This document shows positions 46,601 through 59,313 of a DNA stretch of 64,000 nt, piece by piece (position 1 is the first letter of the stretch; each line of letters starts with the position of its first letter). Source of the DNA: Tetracentron sinense (lineage: Eukaryota; Streptophyta; Magnoliopsida; Trochodendrales; Trochodendraceae); assembly GCA_015143295.1 (NCBI GenBank), contig CM026555.1, positions 124,001-188,000 of the forward strand, given 5' to 3'. The notes beneath the pieces are model-generated. The model ran no database searches and was not told where the DNA came from. It saw only the letters and a program-made list of their open reading frames with translations. Both the position numbers and the translations under genes were made by a program.

Positions 46601-47040
46601 GGTGAAGTATTTTTTGCCTTCTATTGATCATTGTATTTCTCATTTACAGGATTACAGATTGAGTACATAACAGAAACGTGGTTTACAGAGAGTGATGATC
46701 CTTATCCTTTAGTTGATAAGGATAGATAAGATTTACACCCTTAAGTGATAAGGGTTGCCACTATTTATCAAGAGCTCTGATTGTATCTTCTAACATTCTC
46801 CCGCAATTTGATGACTATGACTTGGTAAGGCAACAACTTGGAATGTAAGTATCGAAATTGGGGTCCCGGCCCGGAAGAGCTTGTGTAGATATCTGTTGTT
46901 CAATATTTGGTGGAGACAAAGAATATTTGGAGATCACACTGGACTATAAGTTCACGAATGAGATGGTAGTCAATCTCAATATGTTTATTTCTTGCATGAA
47001 AAAACTGTTAGATATTGAGATCGTGTGGCTATAAGCACTC
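46600..47040 (-). pseudogene. Copia remnant: 3' LTR part and RNase H end
   Basis: The complement of 46941-47000 reads FHARNKHIEIDYHLIREL, the conserved C-terminal RNase H segment of Copia pol. A purine tract (complement of 46796-46810) precedes an LTR start TGTTAGAAGATACAATC at 46795. The LTR extends to about 46600; its other end is unclear. It is an old fragment. Confidence 0.72.
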
Positions 47041-47278
47041 GATCAAACGACTATATTCATTGTTGGGTAGATCTAACCTTAATGATATAGATTCTCACAT
47101 GCATTACACTCATGCACATCATTACACATGCATGTTCATATTTTTCCAAATATACTATATGATATCTATTTATATTCAACATCATGCATTCTTCGGTGCA
47201 CAGTTTCATGTTAATATTGTGAGATATGGAGTGTTGGATCATCTCTAAGCCAGATTAGGTATCTTGGTGAAGGGTGAC

Positions 47279-47885
47279 TGTTGGATCTTAGTCAAAGGCT
47301 TAACAGCTAGTTTGACCAAGCCATTAAGACTCTAAAGAGCCGTTACTTGATCTAAGGGAGCTATGGTAAATGTAGTTAAATCTGGACTGTTGATTCAGAT
47401 TCTAATTGCTTGATACAAGAGAATATTTATAGAGGAGTCTAACGACCCAAGAAACCAAAAGTGGAGACTTTCCATTTATGTGAAAGAAGAGAACTTTGTC
47501 TCTCTTGAGAATATTCCCTATTTTGTGTAACTTGAGTTTTGCTCAAGTGTGATCAACCACATACCCAAGTTTTGTATGAAATCCCATTGTGGAGAAATCC
47601 TAGCTCAACTTAGATCATATTCTTCTCAAAGGCTCTAGCTCTACCTCTATATCTCATTTTATTGACCGGATCCAATTTCCGCTGTCAGAACATAGTGTTC
47701 ACCATCTTATCCTTTACCAAGAAGCACCGTATAAAAACTTGCTAGCATCTTCTCTTGAGAATAATTCTCTATGATAGCGTAGTGATATTTTCTCCTTTTC
47801 AAGGAAACTTACCTTACAGGTAAGCACGTAAAGGTGTTTTCCTATTTTGTCTTTGGAGATTTTTTATTCTAGTTTTTCCCCAACA
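47279..47885 (+). repeat. Candidate 5' LTR of the old Copia element
   Basis: Begins TGTTGGATCTTAG and ends TTTCCCCAACA, matching inverted ends (TGTTGG/CCAACA). No clear PBS follows, and the partner LTR is not in the window, so the boundaries are tentative. Confidence 0.5.
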
Positions 47886-49122
47886 CATTAGAGATTCTTC
47901 TCATCTTCTAAAGGAAACTTCTTGAATAAGTTAATTAAGAGAAGAAAAGGAAAAGAAACAGCTACGAACAACTCCATCTTCAACATTTGCTTGTTCATGT
48001 TCCAAGGAAAAACAACCACGGCTAGGCATCCGATCGGTATCTACTATGACTTCAAAAGACGGGCGTCCCACTCATACAAATAATTCTGTCTATTTTTCTA
48101 TGCAATCTGAAAATCTACAGCAGTACGAGAGGCGATTGCATTTCAACTAATTTTCGATCTGACTAACGTGATCTACTGCGAAACGTTTTGTGCTTACAAA
48201 ATTTCCATTCAAGAAAAAGTGTGAGCACCTACTTCTCCGTTTGGGTCGATCAAAGGTTTTTGGAATTTCTGGAATTCATCATATCCGACGAAATCAGGTG
48301 CACACGTTTCAATTATTTTAGTAGTGTATATCAAATATTACAAATAAATAGATTCTTGCCTGATTGATTATTTACCAATAAAATTTAGTGAAAGTGATTA
48401 ATTTTTGCATAATATTACATCCCCAAAATATCTAGAAATTCTGAAAATTTTTGGTAGCATTTTATCATTATCAAAAATCTAATTTTATAACACATTGTTT
48501 TAATTAATAATACAACATGATGTATTGTTAAGAATCAGTGTTGCTGGATGATAATCTGAAATTAAGGCCGTATTTGTTCATCAAATTTCTGGTATTGCAA
48601 TATGAAAATTTGATAATATTGTGCATATATTTATTGAGAACCAGAGACTGATTTAATATAGTATTCTATAATTTTGAAATCAACTGAAATCTTAAATTTA
48701 ATGAAACTTAATTAGATTCTGAAAATTACAGTGATGCTATATTTGAATCTCTGGACTATATACTTGAAATAAAATATGTTTTTGCTGGAATATAAATTAG
48801 AAATATTCAAAAATAATATTTTGGGAATTTGATATATGCTGAAAATGATGCTATTGTTTGATTAAAAATTTGAAGTTTGCAAAAACATAGCACCTAAAAT
48901 TTTATAGAGCATATTTAGACAATTTATATAAAAATCAAATTTAGTGAAAACAGAAAATGTTATAAATCTGTTTGCATACAGTAATTGTTTTACTATTATT
49001 TTTCTGAGATATTATGTCTTTTAGAGCAGTAAGTTCAGAATTAAGTAAGACTGAAAAATTAATGAGACTAATTTTCTATTTGGAAGAGAAGAATAAGGCA
49101 TATTCTTTTTCAAGATAAAGTT
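47886..49122. other. Leader region of the old Copia element, no gene
   Basis: A/T-rich non-coding sequence between the LTR and the recognisable gag frame. No repeat or RNA gene was recognised. Confidence 0.5.
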
Positions 49123-49821
49123 GAATACGTAATTGATACATTGTACCCTAATGAACCTCCTCTGAGAGCTAGAGAAGCTGCTAGAAATGTTTATGATAAA
49201 TTTGTGGAAGATGATAAATTAGCTAAGTCAATAATGACCACCTTTATGGACCCTGACTTAGAAATAATTTTTGAAGAACATAAAACTGCAAATGACATGT
49301 TTGAAGAGATTAAGTTTTCCTATGGTAGTGCATCAGAAACTTACATACAACTAGTAATAGAACAATTTAATACTTGTATGATGAAAGAAAATGATAATGT
49401 AACAGAACATGTTAATATAATGATAGTGATTGCTAAAGAATTAGCAGCATTTGATAATCCTATACCAGATAAGATGCAAGTGTCTACTATTTTGCATAGT
49501 CTACGACCATCTTGCAAATTTGTTGTAATAGCATTGAACTTGTCTAGACAACAAGTTTCTATGAAAACTCTTCCTATGTTATTAGGAGTGGAAGCTCAAA
49601 GAAGAGCTAAGAAGAACATTAATGAAACCAATATGGTAGAAACTCCTACATCATCTTTTAAGACAAAACCACATAAACCCTTCAGGAAAAATTTCAAACA
49701 TAAGTCTTACAAATCTGAAAAGAGAAATGACAAGAATAACAAGACTTTTGGAAACTGTTATAATTGTGGAAGACCAGGCTACCACAAAATCAATTGTCCT
49801 CAAATTAAAAATGACACATGA
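49123..49821 (+). pseudogene. gag: Copia gag, 5' part broken
   Basis: The open frame continues back to about 49106, without an ATG at the proper place. EYVIDTLYPNEPP leads into the Copia gag domain: IMTTFMDPDLEIIFEEHKTA, MKENDNVTEHVN, TILHSLRPSCKFVV. A basic stretch and the knuckle CYNCGRPGYHKINC follow (49757-49798). The stop is at 49821. Upstream coding sequence is shifted or degraded. Confidence 0.82.
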
Positions 49822-49840
49822 GAATCTAAAGACATTGTTT

Positions 49841-51268
49841 TGTTGCCCAGTAAATGGATCCTAGAGGGGGGGGGGGGTGATTAGGGTCAATGACAAAATA
49901 AAATTTCTATTTAATTTTCCCTAAGCAGAATTTCAACTTTTAATTATGTTAAAGGGAAATTAATGATTTAGCAATTCTACACAAGCATTCAAGTAATGAA
50001 ATAAAGAGAGAGAGAGAGAGAATGCAAACACATAACACGAGATATTGTTCTCAAGGTTCGGCAACCTACCTACTCCCCGCCTTTAAGCTTCCCGCTTTAA
50101 GGATTCACTATGATCCATTACAAATTGTCAACATTGCTAGGGAACAATCCTCCCTAGACTTAGTCCACTTCTCGGGTAGCCACCACACCCAGTCTTCTTA
50201 CGGGTCGAGACCAAACCCAGTCCCCTTTCCGGGCAGAGACCAAACCTTACAAAGCTCCCGGCTTCACGGACAAGACTCCCACGGTTGTCTTGATTTCATT
50301 AACACTCTTTGACAAGAAGTGCTTTACAATCATAATTTCTCCTTTATATGAGTTGAATGATCTCTCTAAGCTCACTGAAAATTTCCCAAAGTTGGAGTGA
50401 TAAAGCTCAAGAACATGGATTTGGGGATTTTAGGTATAACTCAATAGAATTAGAAATCTAAGCATTGGAGTGAAGGATTGAATGATAGGAGTGATAAAAC
50501 CTTTTGTTCTAAATCATAGAACATTCTATTTTATAGGCCTCTCTCAAATATAGTTGTTGGAGGCTTTAATCAAAGCAAGAGAGCCGTTGGAAAGATAGCC
50601 GTTAAGGCTTTTTTGCGTTTTGCACTACCTATCGTCGACGGAATCACCTGGGTGTTGCTCACTCGTCGACGGCACAAGTGAAAAACAGGACACAGACCTT
50701 TATGTTCTTTCACTCATCTACGGATGATGAGTCCTCAGACCCATCCGTCGACGGGTACTCTGTTTTTTCATAGAATACTCTCTTTTTTAAGACCAAAATG
50801 ATGGGAATGAATTTCTATGGTCTTCTAGTATGATTCTTTTCATGTTTTAGGTCCTTTGAATGATTTTCAATATGTTCTAAGGTACATAAGGTCAATCTAA
50901 GTAATTAAGCTTTAATCACTATCAACCTTTGAGGACTTTTTACAAAAGTCTCTTGATTCAAATTGAATAAACATTAAACCTCCTTGAGTCTTCAACTTGA
51001 TCTTGGATCTTCATTTGATTTTCTTTGAGATCTTCCAAGATAGCTTCCTTCTATGGTCTTCATCTTGATCCTCTTTGACTTGATGATGATCCTTCTCATG
51101 AATGGCTTCAATTTCATGATATTTCACCTTGATTGGTTTTGTCTAATGCTCTTCATCACTAATTTACAAGTAAAATCATTGAGACATTAGTAACAAAAAA
51201 TCTCATTCTATTATTGTGTTATTATCGAAATAATAAGGAGACCTATGGTGGAAACCTATAGGCTAACA
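49841..51268 (-). mobile_element. Solo LTR of sirevirus-type Copia
   Basis: 1,428 bp. Sense start TGTTAGCCTATAGG, end CTGGGCAACA. Perfect TSD TGTTT at 49836-49840 and 51269-51273. A G-run (49866-49877) near the end corresponds to the C-run ahead of the CTCTAGG motif seen at sirevirus LTR ends. It carries a palindrome cluster with CGTCGACG cores at about 50630-50755. Confidence 0.92.
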
Positions 51269-51289
51269 TGTTTGTGTGGTGTCAGATTC

Positions 51290-51523
51290 GCTTCTTGCTG
51301 ATTGCGACTCTGAAGCCTGGTGGGTAGACTCAACTTCAACAAGACATGTGGCAAGATCTAAAGACAACTTTGTAGAGATTCAAGGATATCAAAGCCGGCG
51401 ACCACAAGCTCTATACGGGCAATAACACATATTGTGAGGTTCAAGGAATAGGAGCTCTCAAGTTTTCATTTCCTGGAGGAATGAACCTTGTACTCACTGA
51501 TGTATTGTATGCGCTTGGAATGA
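51290..51523 (+). pseudogene. Copia protease fragment of the old element
   Basis: WWVDSTSTRHV has the Copia protease active-site context with Asp-Ser-Thr in place of Asp-Ser-Gly. A one-base shift near 51390 separates it from HKLYTGNNTYCEVQGIG and LTDVLYALG. The sirevirus insertion cuts it at 51523. Confidence 0.8.
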
Positions 51524-51835
51524 TGTAAATCCCTAAATAGGTGTTGGCAAATTCCGTGATCATTAGATAGGTCAGTTGAGTCGAGTCGTCGAGTCATGTT
51601 TAACTTGTCAGAAGAGAAGAGCTAAAGCTTAAAGAAGATTGAAGCAAGTGAAGGAAAAAGCTTATACTCCGGATCTAGACAGGTAATGGACTTAGAGACC
51701 CTACCTAGGTTGGATTTGACTTAGATAACCCTAAAAATACCTAGGAGGATAGTTTTAAGCCTACCAAAGTTATTTGATCTTAGTTGAATCAAATAAAAAT
51801 AAAATGAAAATGGTTTTGGCAAAAATTCTGTCTCA

Positions 51836-52020
51836 ACTGATCGCTCGGTATTGCGACCGATCGATCGGTGGCCTACCGAGCGATCGGTGGCTATCGACTG
51901 GACCAAATTTTTGTATGGGGAAATTTTCCAGAGAGATGATTTATAACCGAGCGATCGGTCATTAGAACCGATCGATCCGTTTTGAACCGAGCGATCGGTA
52001 GTGAGCACCGATCGATCGGT
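51836..52020 (+). promoter_or_regulatory. Palindrome module upstream of the sirevirus TATA box
   Basis: Seven copies of ACCGAGCGATCGGT/ACCGATCGATCGGT-type 14-mers surround the spacer 51889-51935. The last palindrome ends 46 bases before the TATA box. As I recall, palindromic repeat motifs near the core promoter are known in sirevirus LTRs; the match to the Gypsy module is the unexpected part. Confidence 0.65.
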
Positions 52021-52065
52021 CCCCGTAAAAAGAATTTTTCTTTTTCTGGATTCTTTTTTAAACCC

Positions 52066-52073
52066 TATATAAA
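52066..52073 (+). promoter_or_regulatory. TATA box of the 5' LTR
   Basis: TATATAAA within CCCTATATAAACAAA. The 3' LTR copy is at 61963-61970. Transcription should start roughly 30 bases downstream. Confidence 0.8.
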
Positions 52074-52750
52074 CAAATTTTGGGAGACCTAATTCGTGTC
52101 TTTGATATTTTTGAAAGAGTAGAGGTCTGAGAAACTCTTCTAGGGTTTTTCTTATTGCTTTTATTAGATCTTTGTTGATCCCTCTTTCTTAGATCCTAGA
52201 GAATGCAAGTATAGATCTAAATCTTTGATCTTGCATTGTGTGATCTCAGATCTGTATGAGATCCCTCTAGGGTTTGAAATTTACTAAATTGATTCACAAC
52301 CCTACACCTTGTGTGTGTGTCTGGTGTTTGATCCGGAGCCTTCGTGGAAGGAGATCGATCGTGTGTGATCGTGGATTTGAAGTCGCTTGAAAAGATTTGG
52401 TCGGTGTGGAACCGAAGCTGCTAAGGCGGAGATCGAACCTGCTGGTTCGTGGAAATCAAGAGTAAGAGTCTATACCTAGGAACGTCGTTTCTGTTTTGGT
52501 AAGGTCTTGTCTTGTACTTGATATCTTTTCATAGTGAAGTTTATTGCTGGACAAAGTCCCGTGGTTTTTTCCCGTTAGGGTTTTCCACGTAAAAATCTTC
52601 TGTGTTTGATTTGTGTGGATTGTCTGATTGTATTATTCATTGATTTCTAAACATATTAATTGAAAACTTAAAATTGGTTAGAAATTATTAGATAGACCTA
52701 TTCACCCCCCCTCTAGGTCTTAGAGATCATTGATCTGGATAAATTTCAAT

Positions 52751-52762
52751 TGGTATCAAAGC
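52751..52762 (+). other. Primer-binding site
   Basis: TGGTATCAAAGC, two bases after the 5' LTR, an iMet-tRNA complement with one change from the usual TGGTATCAGAGC. Confidence 0.88.
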
Positions 52763-52815
52763 TTGTTCACTGATAAGGCTAATCCCTTAAGTGTGATCCT
52801 GTATTATCCGTGATC

Positions 52816-54483
52816 ATGAGTACTCTAAGAGAAGGAGGATCCGTCTCTCGTCCCCCACTTTTTGATGGAAATAATTATGCATACTGGAAAGCTAGAATGA
52901 GAGCCTTTCTCAAATCTATTGACGAGAGAATTTGGATGTCTATACAGAATGGGTGGACTACGCCCATAAAAACTGTAGGTGATTTGACTGTCGTCAAATA
53001 TTCTGATGAATGGACCAGAGAAGAGCTTGATTCAAGTGGATGGAACACTAAAGGTCTCAATGCTATCTTTACTGCAGTCACTGCTGAGGAATTCAGACGA
53101 ATTTCTTCATGTGAAACAGCAAAGGAGGCTTGGGACATTCTTGAAATTACCCATGAGGGTACTACCACTGTTAAAATCTCAAAACTCCAAATGTTAACCA
53201 CCAAATTTGAACATTTAAACATGGAAGACAATGACACTTTTGATGAATTCTATGCAAAACTTAGTGACATTGTCAATGCTAGTTTCAATTTAGATGAGAA
53301 AATATCTGAGTCCAAAATAGTTAGAAAAGTCCTTAGATCTCTCCCAGAGAGATTTCAACCCAAAGTCACTGCAATCGAAGAGAGTAAAAATGTTGACTCT
53401 CTGAAGATTGAGGAATTGGTTGGATCACTCCAAACCTATGAACTCAATCTACGTCCATCCAAGAAGAATAAATCTTTAGCCTTGAAAGCCATCAAGGAAA
53501 CTTTGGATGAGGATGACAGTGATGGAGATATGAATGAGGAAGAAATGGCTCTTTTCGTTAAAAAATTTTGAAAATGTTTTAGAACGAAAAAGAGATTTAA
53601 TCCCAAACAGGGAGGAAAATCTTTTGAGAAGTCAAAGTCTAAGCCCTGGGAAAACAAGAAAAATTCCAAGAGTGGCGATAAGAAATCCCAAGGTGTTCAA
53701 TGTTATGAATGCCATGGCTTCGGTCATATTTCACCTAACTGTCCTAACAAGAAGAAGAGTAAGGGCAAGGTGATGAATGCCTGTTGGGATGACAGTGATT
53801 CCGAGAATGAAGAATCGGAAAGTTCCTCTTCAAGTGAAGATACTGGAAATCATACGGCTTTCACTGTTTCCCTTTCTGGGATTCTTGAGACTACCTCTAC
53901 GGTTGATGAAAAGGATAGAAGTGATGAGAGTATTCATACTGAGTCTAGTGATGACTTACAGAAGAGTCAAACTGACTCTGAAAGTGATGAAGATTTGAAA
54001 ACAACTTATGATAAGTTGTATGCTGAAAGTTTGAAATTGACTAAAAAAAAAATCTCTTTGAGCAAAAAACTCAAACTCATTCAAAATGAAAGAGATATCT
54101 GTAAACTAGTAGCAGAAGAGAAGAGTGCACTAGTTAGTCAGTTGGAAAATGAAAAAGAAGCATTTGTTATAAAAGTTCAATGTCTTTTAGAAGAGAATGT
54201 CTCATTGACTAATGTGGTCAGAAAATTAGAAGTTGAAAGAGACACTTCCATGAAAGAAATTGAAGAGTTAAGAACTCTGCAAATGGAGCTGGAAACTTTT
54301 AAAGTCTCTCTTGTTGATAAGGTGAAATTTCTTGAAAAAGAACACCAAATTACCCTTAAAGACAAGACTGACTTGATTCAGAAGGTCTATACTCTTGAAA
54401 AAGAAGTAAGAATGTTTGGTAACACTAGCTGCCTAGATGAATTAGTTAGAAAGTATGGATCAAATTCGAGTAGATCTGGATAG
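52816..54483 (+). pseudogene. gag: Sirevirus gag, first part
   Basis: ATG at 52816 (MSTLREGGSVSRPPLFDG). The N-terminal gag domain has YWKARMRAFLKS, a Trp-rich early part, ISSCETAKEAWDILEITHEG and VRKVLRSLPERFQPKVTAIE. One TGA at 53569-53571 interrupts the frame; the same frame then continues into the knuckle CYECHGFGHISPNC (about 53701-53742), an acidic Ser-rich region and a long coiled coil (54000-54430). It ends at 54483 because of a one-base shift near 54480. Otherwise well preserved. Confidence 0.93.
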
Positions 54484-54524
54484 GACATGTTGACACACCA
54501 GCTGGTCCTTTAGCTGTTGGTACA

Positions 54525-55703
54525 ATGGCTAGTGCAGTGTTTGAGCCAATACATTCTGAACCTAAAGAAAATTTACCTTCTACATCAAGTACTAAGGCTT
54601 ATACAAATTTTGTAAAGCCTAGAAATACAGCTCCTAGAGTGAATGCTTTAAGGAATCAAATTCCTGTTAGAAGAAATCCTCCTCCTCTACCAAGATTCAT
54701 ACCCACATGTCACTTTTGTGGTGTGAGAGGTCACATTCGACCTAATTGTAATGCATTTAGGAGAGCTCCCCGAAATGGTTCATGGAACCAAAATCAAAGT
54801 CAAGGGACTCTTCAAAGGCAGATTCAGGTTCTAGCTGAAAAGTCTAGAATGTTGAGCGATGATGTTAATAGAATTGCTCAAATCTCTAGGACAAGAACTG
54901 GTCAATTTATTCCAAATGATTATTCAAGAGGAAATAATTTGACTTATCAAAAAACTAGAACTGAACAAAACAGAAAAAGGTCAAGGAGGACAAAAAGGAA
55001 AAAGGTCTCTACTACACAGATTAATGATCAAAGATCTAAACAAAGTTTAAAGACTGTGTATGTAAGAAAGGAAGACCTTAAGTGCTTTGTCATTCATACT
55101 GCCTTGAAAGCCCAAAACACAGAAATGTGGTACTTCGACAGTGGGTGTTCTCGGCATATGACAGGTAACAAGTCCTTATTTATTCAATTTGAGGACTGTC
55201 CTGATGGGACTGTTACTTTTGGTGATGGAAGCAAGTCTTTAGTCAAAGGAAAGGGTATCATCGATTCACCAGGCATACCTAAATTGAAAGATGCCTTGTT
55301 TGTTGAAGGACTGAAAGCTAATTTAATTAGCATAAGTCAACTATGTGATGATAATCATGCTGTGCACTTTACCCAAAATAAATGCTTAGTCATTAATGGT
55401 AAAGGTAAGTGTGTTCTAGAAGGATTGAGAACCACTGACAATTGCTACGGCTTAACTCCCAGTCCTATTCCCTCAAATGTCTGTTATAAGACTAAAATTG
55501 AGGAGGTTGATTTGTGGCACCGAAGACTAGGTCACATGAACTTCAAAGACCTATGTAAAATCTCTAAGCAAGAGCTTGTGAGAGGTATTCCCAAACTAGG
55601 AAAGCCTTCTACTGCTGTGTGTGGGCCATGCCAAATTGGTAAACAAATTAGAACCCCACATAAGAAGACTTCAAGTATTGCACTTCATATCCACTGGAAT
55701 TAA
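54525..55703 (+). pseudogene. pol: Sirevirus gag end, protease and pre-integrase region
   Basis: The frame is open from about 54465; the first ATG is at 54525. A second knuckle, CHFCGVRGHIRPNC, is followed by a basic segment, protease WYFDSGCSRHMTG (55129 on, Asp-Ser-Gly active site), VKGKGIIDSPGIPKL, and the pre-integrase motif LWHRRLGHMNFKDL with CGPCQIGKQ. A shift near 55685 ends the frame at IHWN-stop. Confidence 0.93.
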
Positions 55704-55708
55704 TTCAT

Positions 55709-57580
55709 ATGGACCTTATGAGTCCTACAAGAACTGAAAGTCTAGGTGGAAAGCGATACATCCTAGTTATGGTTGATGATTTCTCAAGAATGTCATGGGT
55801 GGCATTTATAAGAGAGAAATCCGATGCTTTTGACAATTTCAAAAGTATTTGCCTGAAAGTTCAAAATGAGAAAAGATGCCCAATCACTCGAATTCGAAGT
55901 GATCATGGAAAGGAGTTTGAAAACTCTAAGTACAACGACTTTTGTGATGAGTCGGGTATCAAACATGAATTTTCTGCTCCTATTACACCTCAGCAGAATG
56001 GTGTAGTAGAGAGGAAGAACAGGGTTCTCCAAGAGATGGCTAGAGTTATGCTTCATAACAACAATCTAGCTTCTCATTTCTGGGCTGAGGCAGTTAACAC
56101 TGCTTGCTATATAGTTAATAGAGTTTTTGTAAGACCTGGAACAAGGAAAACCCCATATGAGTTATGGAATAACAAGAAACCTAGTGTCAAGTACTTTCGA
56201 GAATTCGGAAGTAAATGCTATATCCTTAAGGATAGAGAGCAACTAGGCAAATTTGAATCCCGGAGTGATGAAGGGATATTTCTTGGATATTCCACCAACA
56301 GTAGAGCTTATCGAGTGTATAACTTGAGAACCTCTATAATTATGGAGTCCATAAATGTAGTTGTGGATGACTCCGGTGTTGAAAATGTGCAACGTGAGGA
56401 TGATGAAAGTGCTGAAAATGAAAATGTTGAAATTATTTCAACTCCACCTATTGATAAGTAAACATCTCCATCAAAACATACACATCCTAGGGTCATGAGT
56501 CCTCACACCCCCATTGATATAATTGGTGATGTTGAAAGTGGAGTGAGAACGAGGAAACAAATTGAAAATGAAGTTAGCTACATTTGCTATACTTCATCTT
56601 TTGAACCCAAGAATGTAGCTGAAGCTCTTGCAGATGATAATTGGATAAATGCAATGCAAGAAGAGTTACTTCAGTTTACTAGGAATGATGTTTGGTATTT
56701 AGTACCTAGGCCTAACAATACAAATGTGATAGGAACCAAATGGATTTTCAAGAACAAATCTGATGAAAAAGGTACTATCATAAGAAATAAGGCTAGGTTA
56801 GTTGCACAAGGATACACCCAAATTGAAGGTATTGACTTCGATGAAACTTTTGCTCCTGTAGCCAGGCTAGAATCAATAAGAATTCTTCTAGCTGTGGCTT
56901 GTCATATGAAATTCAAACTTTTTCAAATGGATGTTAAGAGTGCCTTTCTGAATGGCATTCTACATGAAGAAGTCTATGTGGAACAACCAAACGGGTTTGA
57001 AGATCCACATCACCTTGATCAAGTTTATCGACTAAAAAGGGCCCTCTATGGTTTAAAGCAAGCTCCAAGAGCTTGGTATGAGAGACTGACTACTTATCTC
57101 TTGGAAAACGGATTTTCGAGAGGGGGAGTAGACAGAACCCTTTTCATAAAGAATGTGAAAGGTGATATTGTCATCGCCCAGATATATGTTGATGACATAG
57201 TATTTGGTTCCACATTAGACTTACATGCTCATTCATTTGCTGAACAAATGAAAAATGAATTTGAAATGAGCATGGTTGGTGAGCTAAGTTTCTTCCTTGG
57301 TCTTCAGATCAAGCAATTGGATTCTGGGATCTCAGTATCTCAAATCAAATATGCAAAAAATCTAGTGAAGAAATTTGGAATGAGTTCTGCTAAGCATGCT
57401 AGGACTCCTATGAGTACTACTATAAAGCTTAGTAAAGATACTTCACGGAAGGATGTCGATCAGACTAATTATAGAAGCATGATTGGTAGTTTGCTCTACC
57501 TAACTGCTACTAGACCCGACATAGCCTTTAGTGTTGGAGCATGTGCCCGTTATCAAGCAAATCCCAAAGAGTCTCACTAA
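55709..57580 (+). pseudogene. pol: Sirevirus integrase and reverse transcriptase
   Basis: Integrase core: HMDLMSPTRTESLGGKRYIL, IRSDHGKEFEN and QQNGVVERKNRVLQEMARVM give the D-D-E residues. A TAA at 56459-56461 breaks the same frame before RT. RT has [46 protein letters not shown] and the catalytic [14 protein letters not shown] at 57578-57580 follows KESH. Both stops look like single-base changes; the frame is otherwise unbroken. Confidence 0.94.
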
Positions 57581-58129
57581 GTTGCTGTCAAGCGTATCAT
57601 TCGCTATGTGAGTGGAACTATGTCCTTAGGCCTCTGGTATTCTTTCGATACCAATGTCATTGTCGTGGGGTATTCCGATGCTGATTGGGCTGGAAATACT
57701 GATGATAGGAAGAGCACCTCCGGCGGGTGTTTCTATATTGGAAACTGCTTAGTTGCTTGGCTTAGCAAAAAGCAGAATTCCATTTCCTTGTCTACAGCCG
57801 AGGCTGAGTATATAGCAGCTAGTAGTTGTTGCACCCAACTTCTGTGGATGAAACAGATGTTGAAGGATTATGGGATTGATCAAAGCACTATGATTGTGTA
57901 TTGTGATAACACAAGTGCAATCAATATCTCCAAAAATCCTGTACAACACTCTCGCACAAAGCATATAGACATTAGGCATCACTTCATCCGTGATCTTGTT
58001 GAGCAAAAAGTTGTGTCTATTGAGTATGTCCAAACAGAGAATCAATATGCGGACATTCTCACAAAACCTTTAGATTCCCTTAGGTTTGAACTCCTTAGGA
58101 AATCCATCGGTTTGTGCGGAGTTGAGTAA
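57581..58129 (+). pseudogene. pol: Sirevirus RNase H
   Basis: Same frame as the RT after the stop at 57578. GYSDADWAGNTDDRKSTSGG, SLSTAEAEYIAAS and RTKHIDIRHHFIRDLV carry the RNase H residues. The natural end is CGVE-stop at 58129. Confidence 0.93.
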
Positions 58130-59300
58130 TGGTGTACTTGTTTCATAGCCTATGTGTTCTTCATGTTCTATTTATGTCATAGAGCTATTTTTTGTTATTT
58201 TCTTTAAGTAATAAAAATCCAAAAACATTCAAAAAATTGAAAAATATTGCAAAAAATAATGTGTTTGTATGACCGTATTTGTCCTATCTTTTTGCTTAAT
58301 GTTATTTCCTTGAAATCATATTTAACCATATAATCCAAGGATAAATATTTCATAGGATTGAATAAAATAGGATAGTTCAATTGTTGGTTCGATCTTGTGA
58401 TTGAATTTGGTCATGCTAATTAACCTCAGTTAGAGTTGAGCATACAAAGATGTTCTAATTTGCACATGCACTCTGACTGATTCTTTAGATGGTTTTAGTT
58501 CCTATTTAAAGGTTCTGATATTATACCATATGGTTCCCTAGATTAATCAAATCTAGAATAACCAATGTCATAAAAAATTCCATAAGGTGAGCCCCCTAGT
58601 TATAAAAATTATTGACATGGAGAGGACTACCTGTGAGTTTGTGTGATAGCTACTAGTGAATGCAAACAGTGAGTAATGGCTACCTAGACAAACAGTAGGT
58701 ATCTATATGGATTGCTAGTGTGAAAGCCCCTACTGTCATTAGAAAGAGCTACCTTCTCACTTGAGTGAAAGTCACCAGTGTGCTAGAATCTATATATGTG
58801 TACTCCAAAAAGAATTTTCACAATGAGTACAATTTGACTGAAAAAGAAATGAAATAAATTTGTTAGTCAAATTTGGGGTAAAAATTGCTCATCATATAAA
58901 TATGGATGATTATTGGTTTTAAAAACTAGTTTTTGAAAATTTTAGAGTCTCATTTGAAATATAATGTCAAAATCTAGATAAAGGAAGGAAACCAATTCAA
59001 AGAGTCAAGTAATGAATTTTGATTTCATACTCACATTACTTCTAATTGTATCTTGACTCTGATTGTGAATTTGATGCAAATACCATATTTAATCACAGGT
59101 GAAAATCAATTAATGATTACATAATCCTTGTTTATGCCTATACTTGATATATCAATTCTTGGGTGATTATTATTAATGATTTTTATGAAATCACATGTTG
59201 CATATTTTTTTTGGTCAGTTGGTCATTTTGAGGTGAAATTGTATTTTCAATATTCCATTGGTTGAGGGGGAGAAAAGGTTTTAACTGTAAAATTTTTGAA
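58130..59300. other. Non-coding spacer after pol
   Basis: A/T-rich region with the CACATGCACTCTGACTGATT block and repeats around GTGAAAG and GCTACTAGTG (58630-58790). The same region is the part retained in the deleted copy at 1-1345. Confidence 0.7.
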
Positions 59301-59313
59301 AAGTTTTCAGACC

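Larger units (their letters stand above)
51524..52748 (+). repeat. Sirevirus 5' LTR
   Basis: 1,225 bp, TGTAAATCCC to AAATTTCA. It holds the palindrome module (51836-52020), a TATATAAA box (52066-52073) and a C-run before CTCTAGG near the end. Confidence 0.96.

Noticed and set aside
50022..50312. 96-residue frame in the solo LTR 49841-51268
   Set aside because: LTR non-coding sequence on the strand opposite to the LTR sense; no conserved domain.
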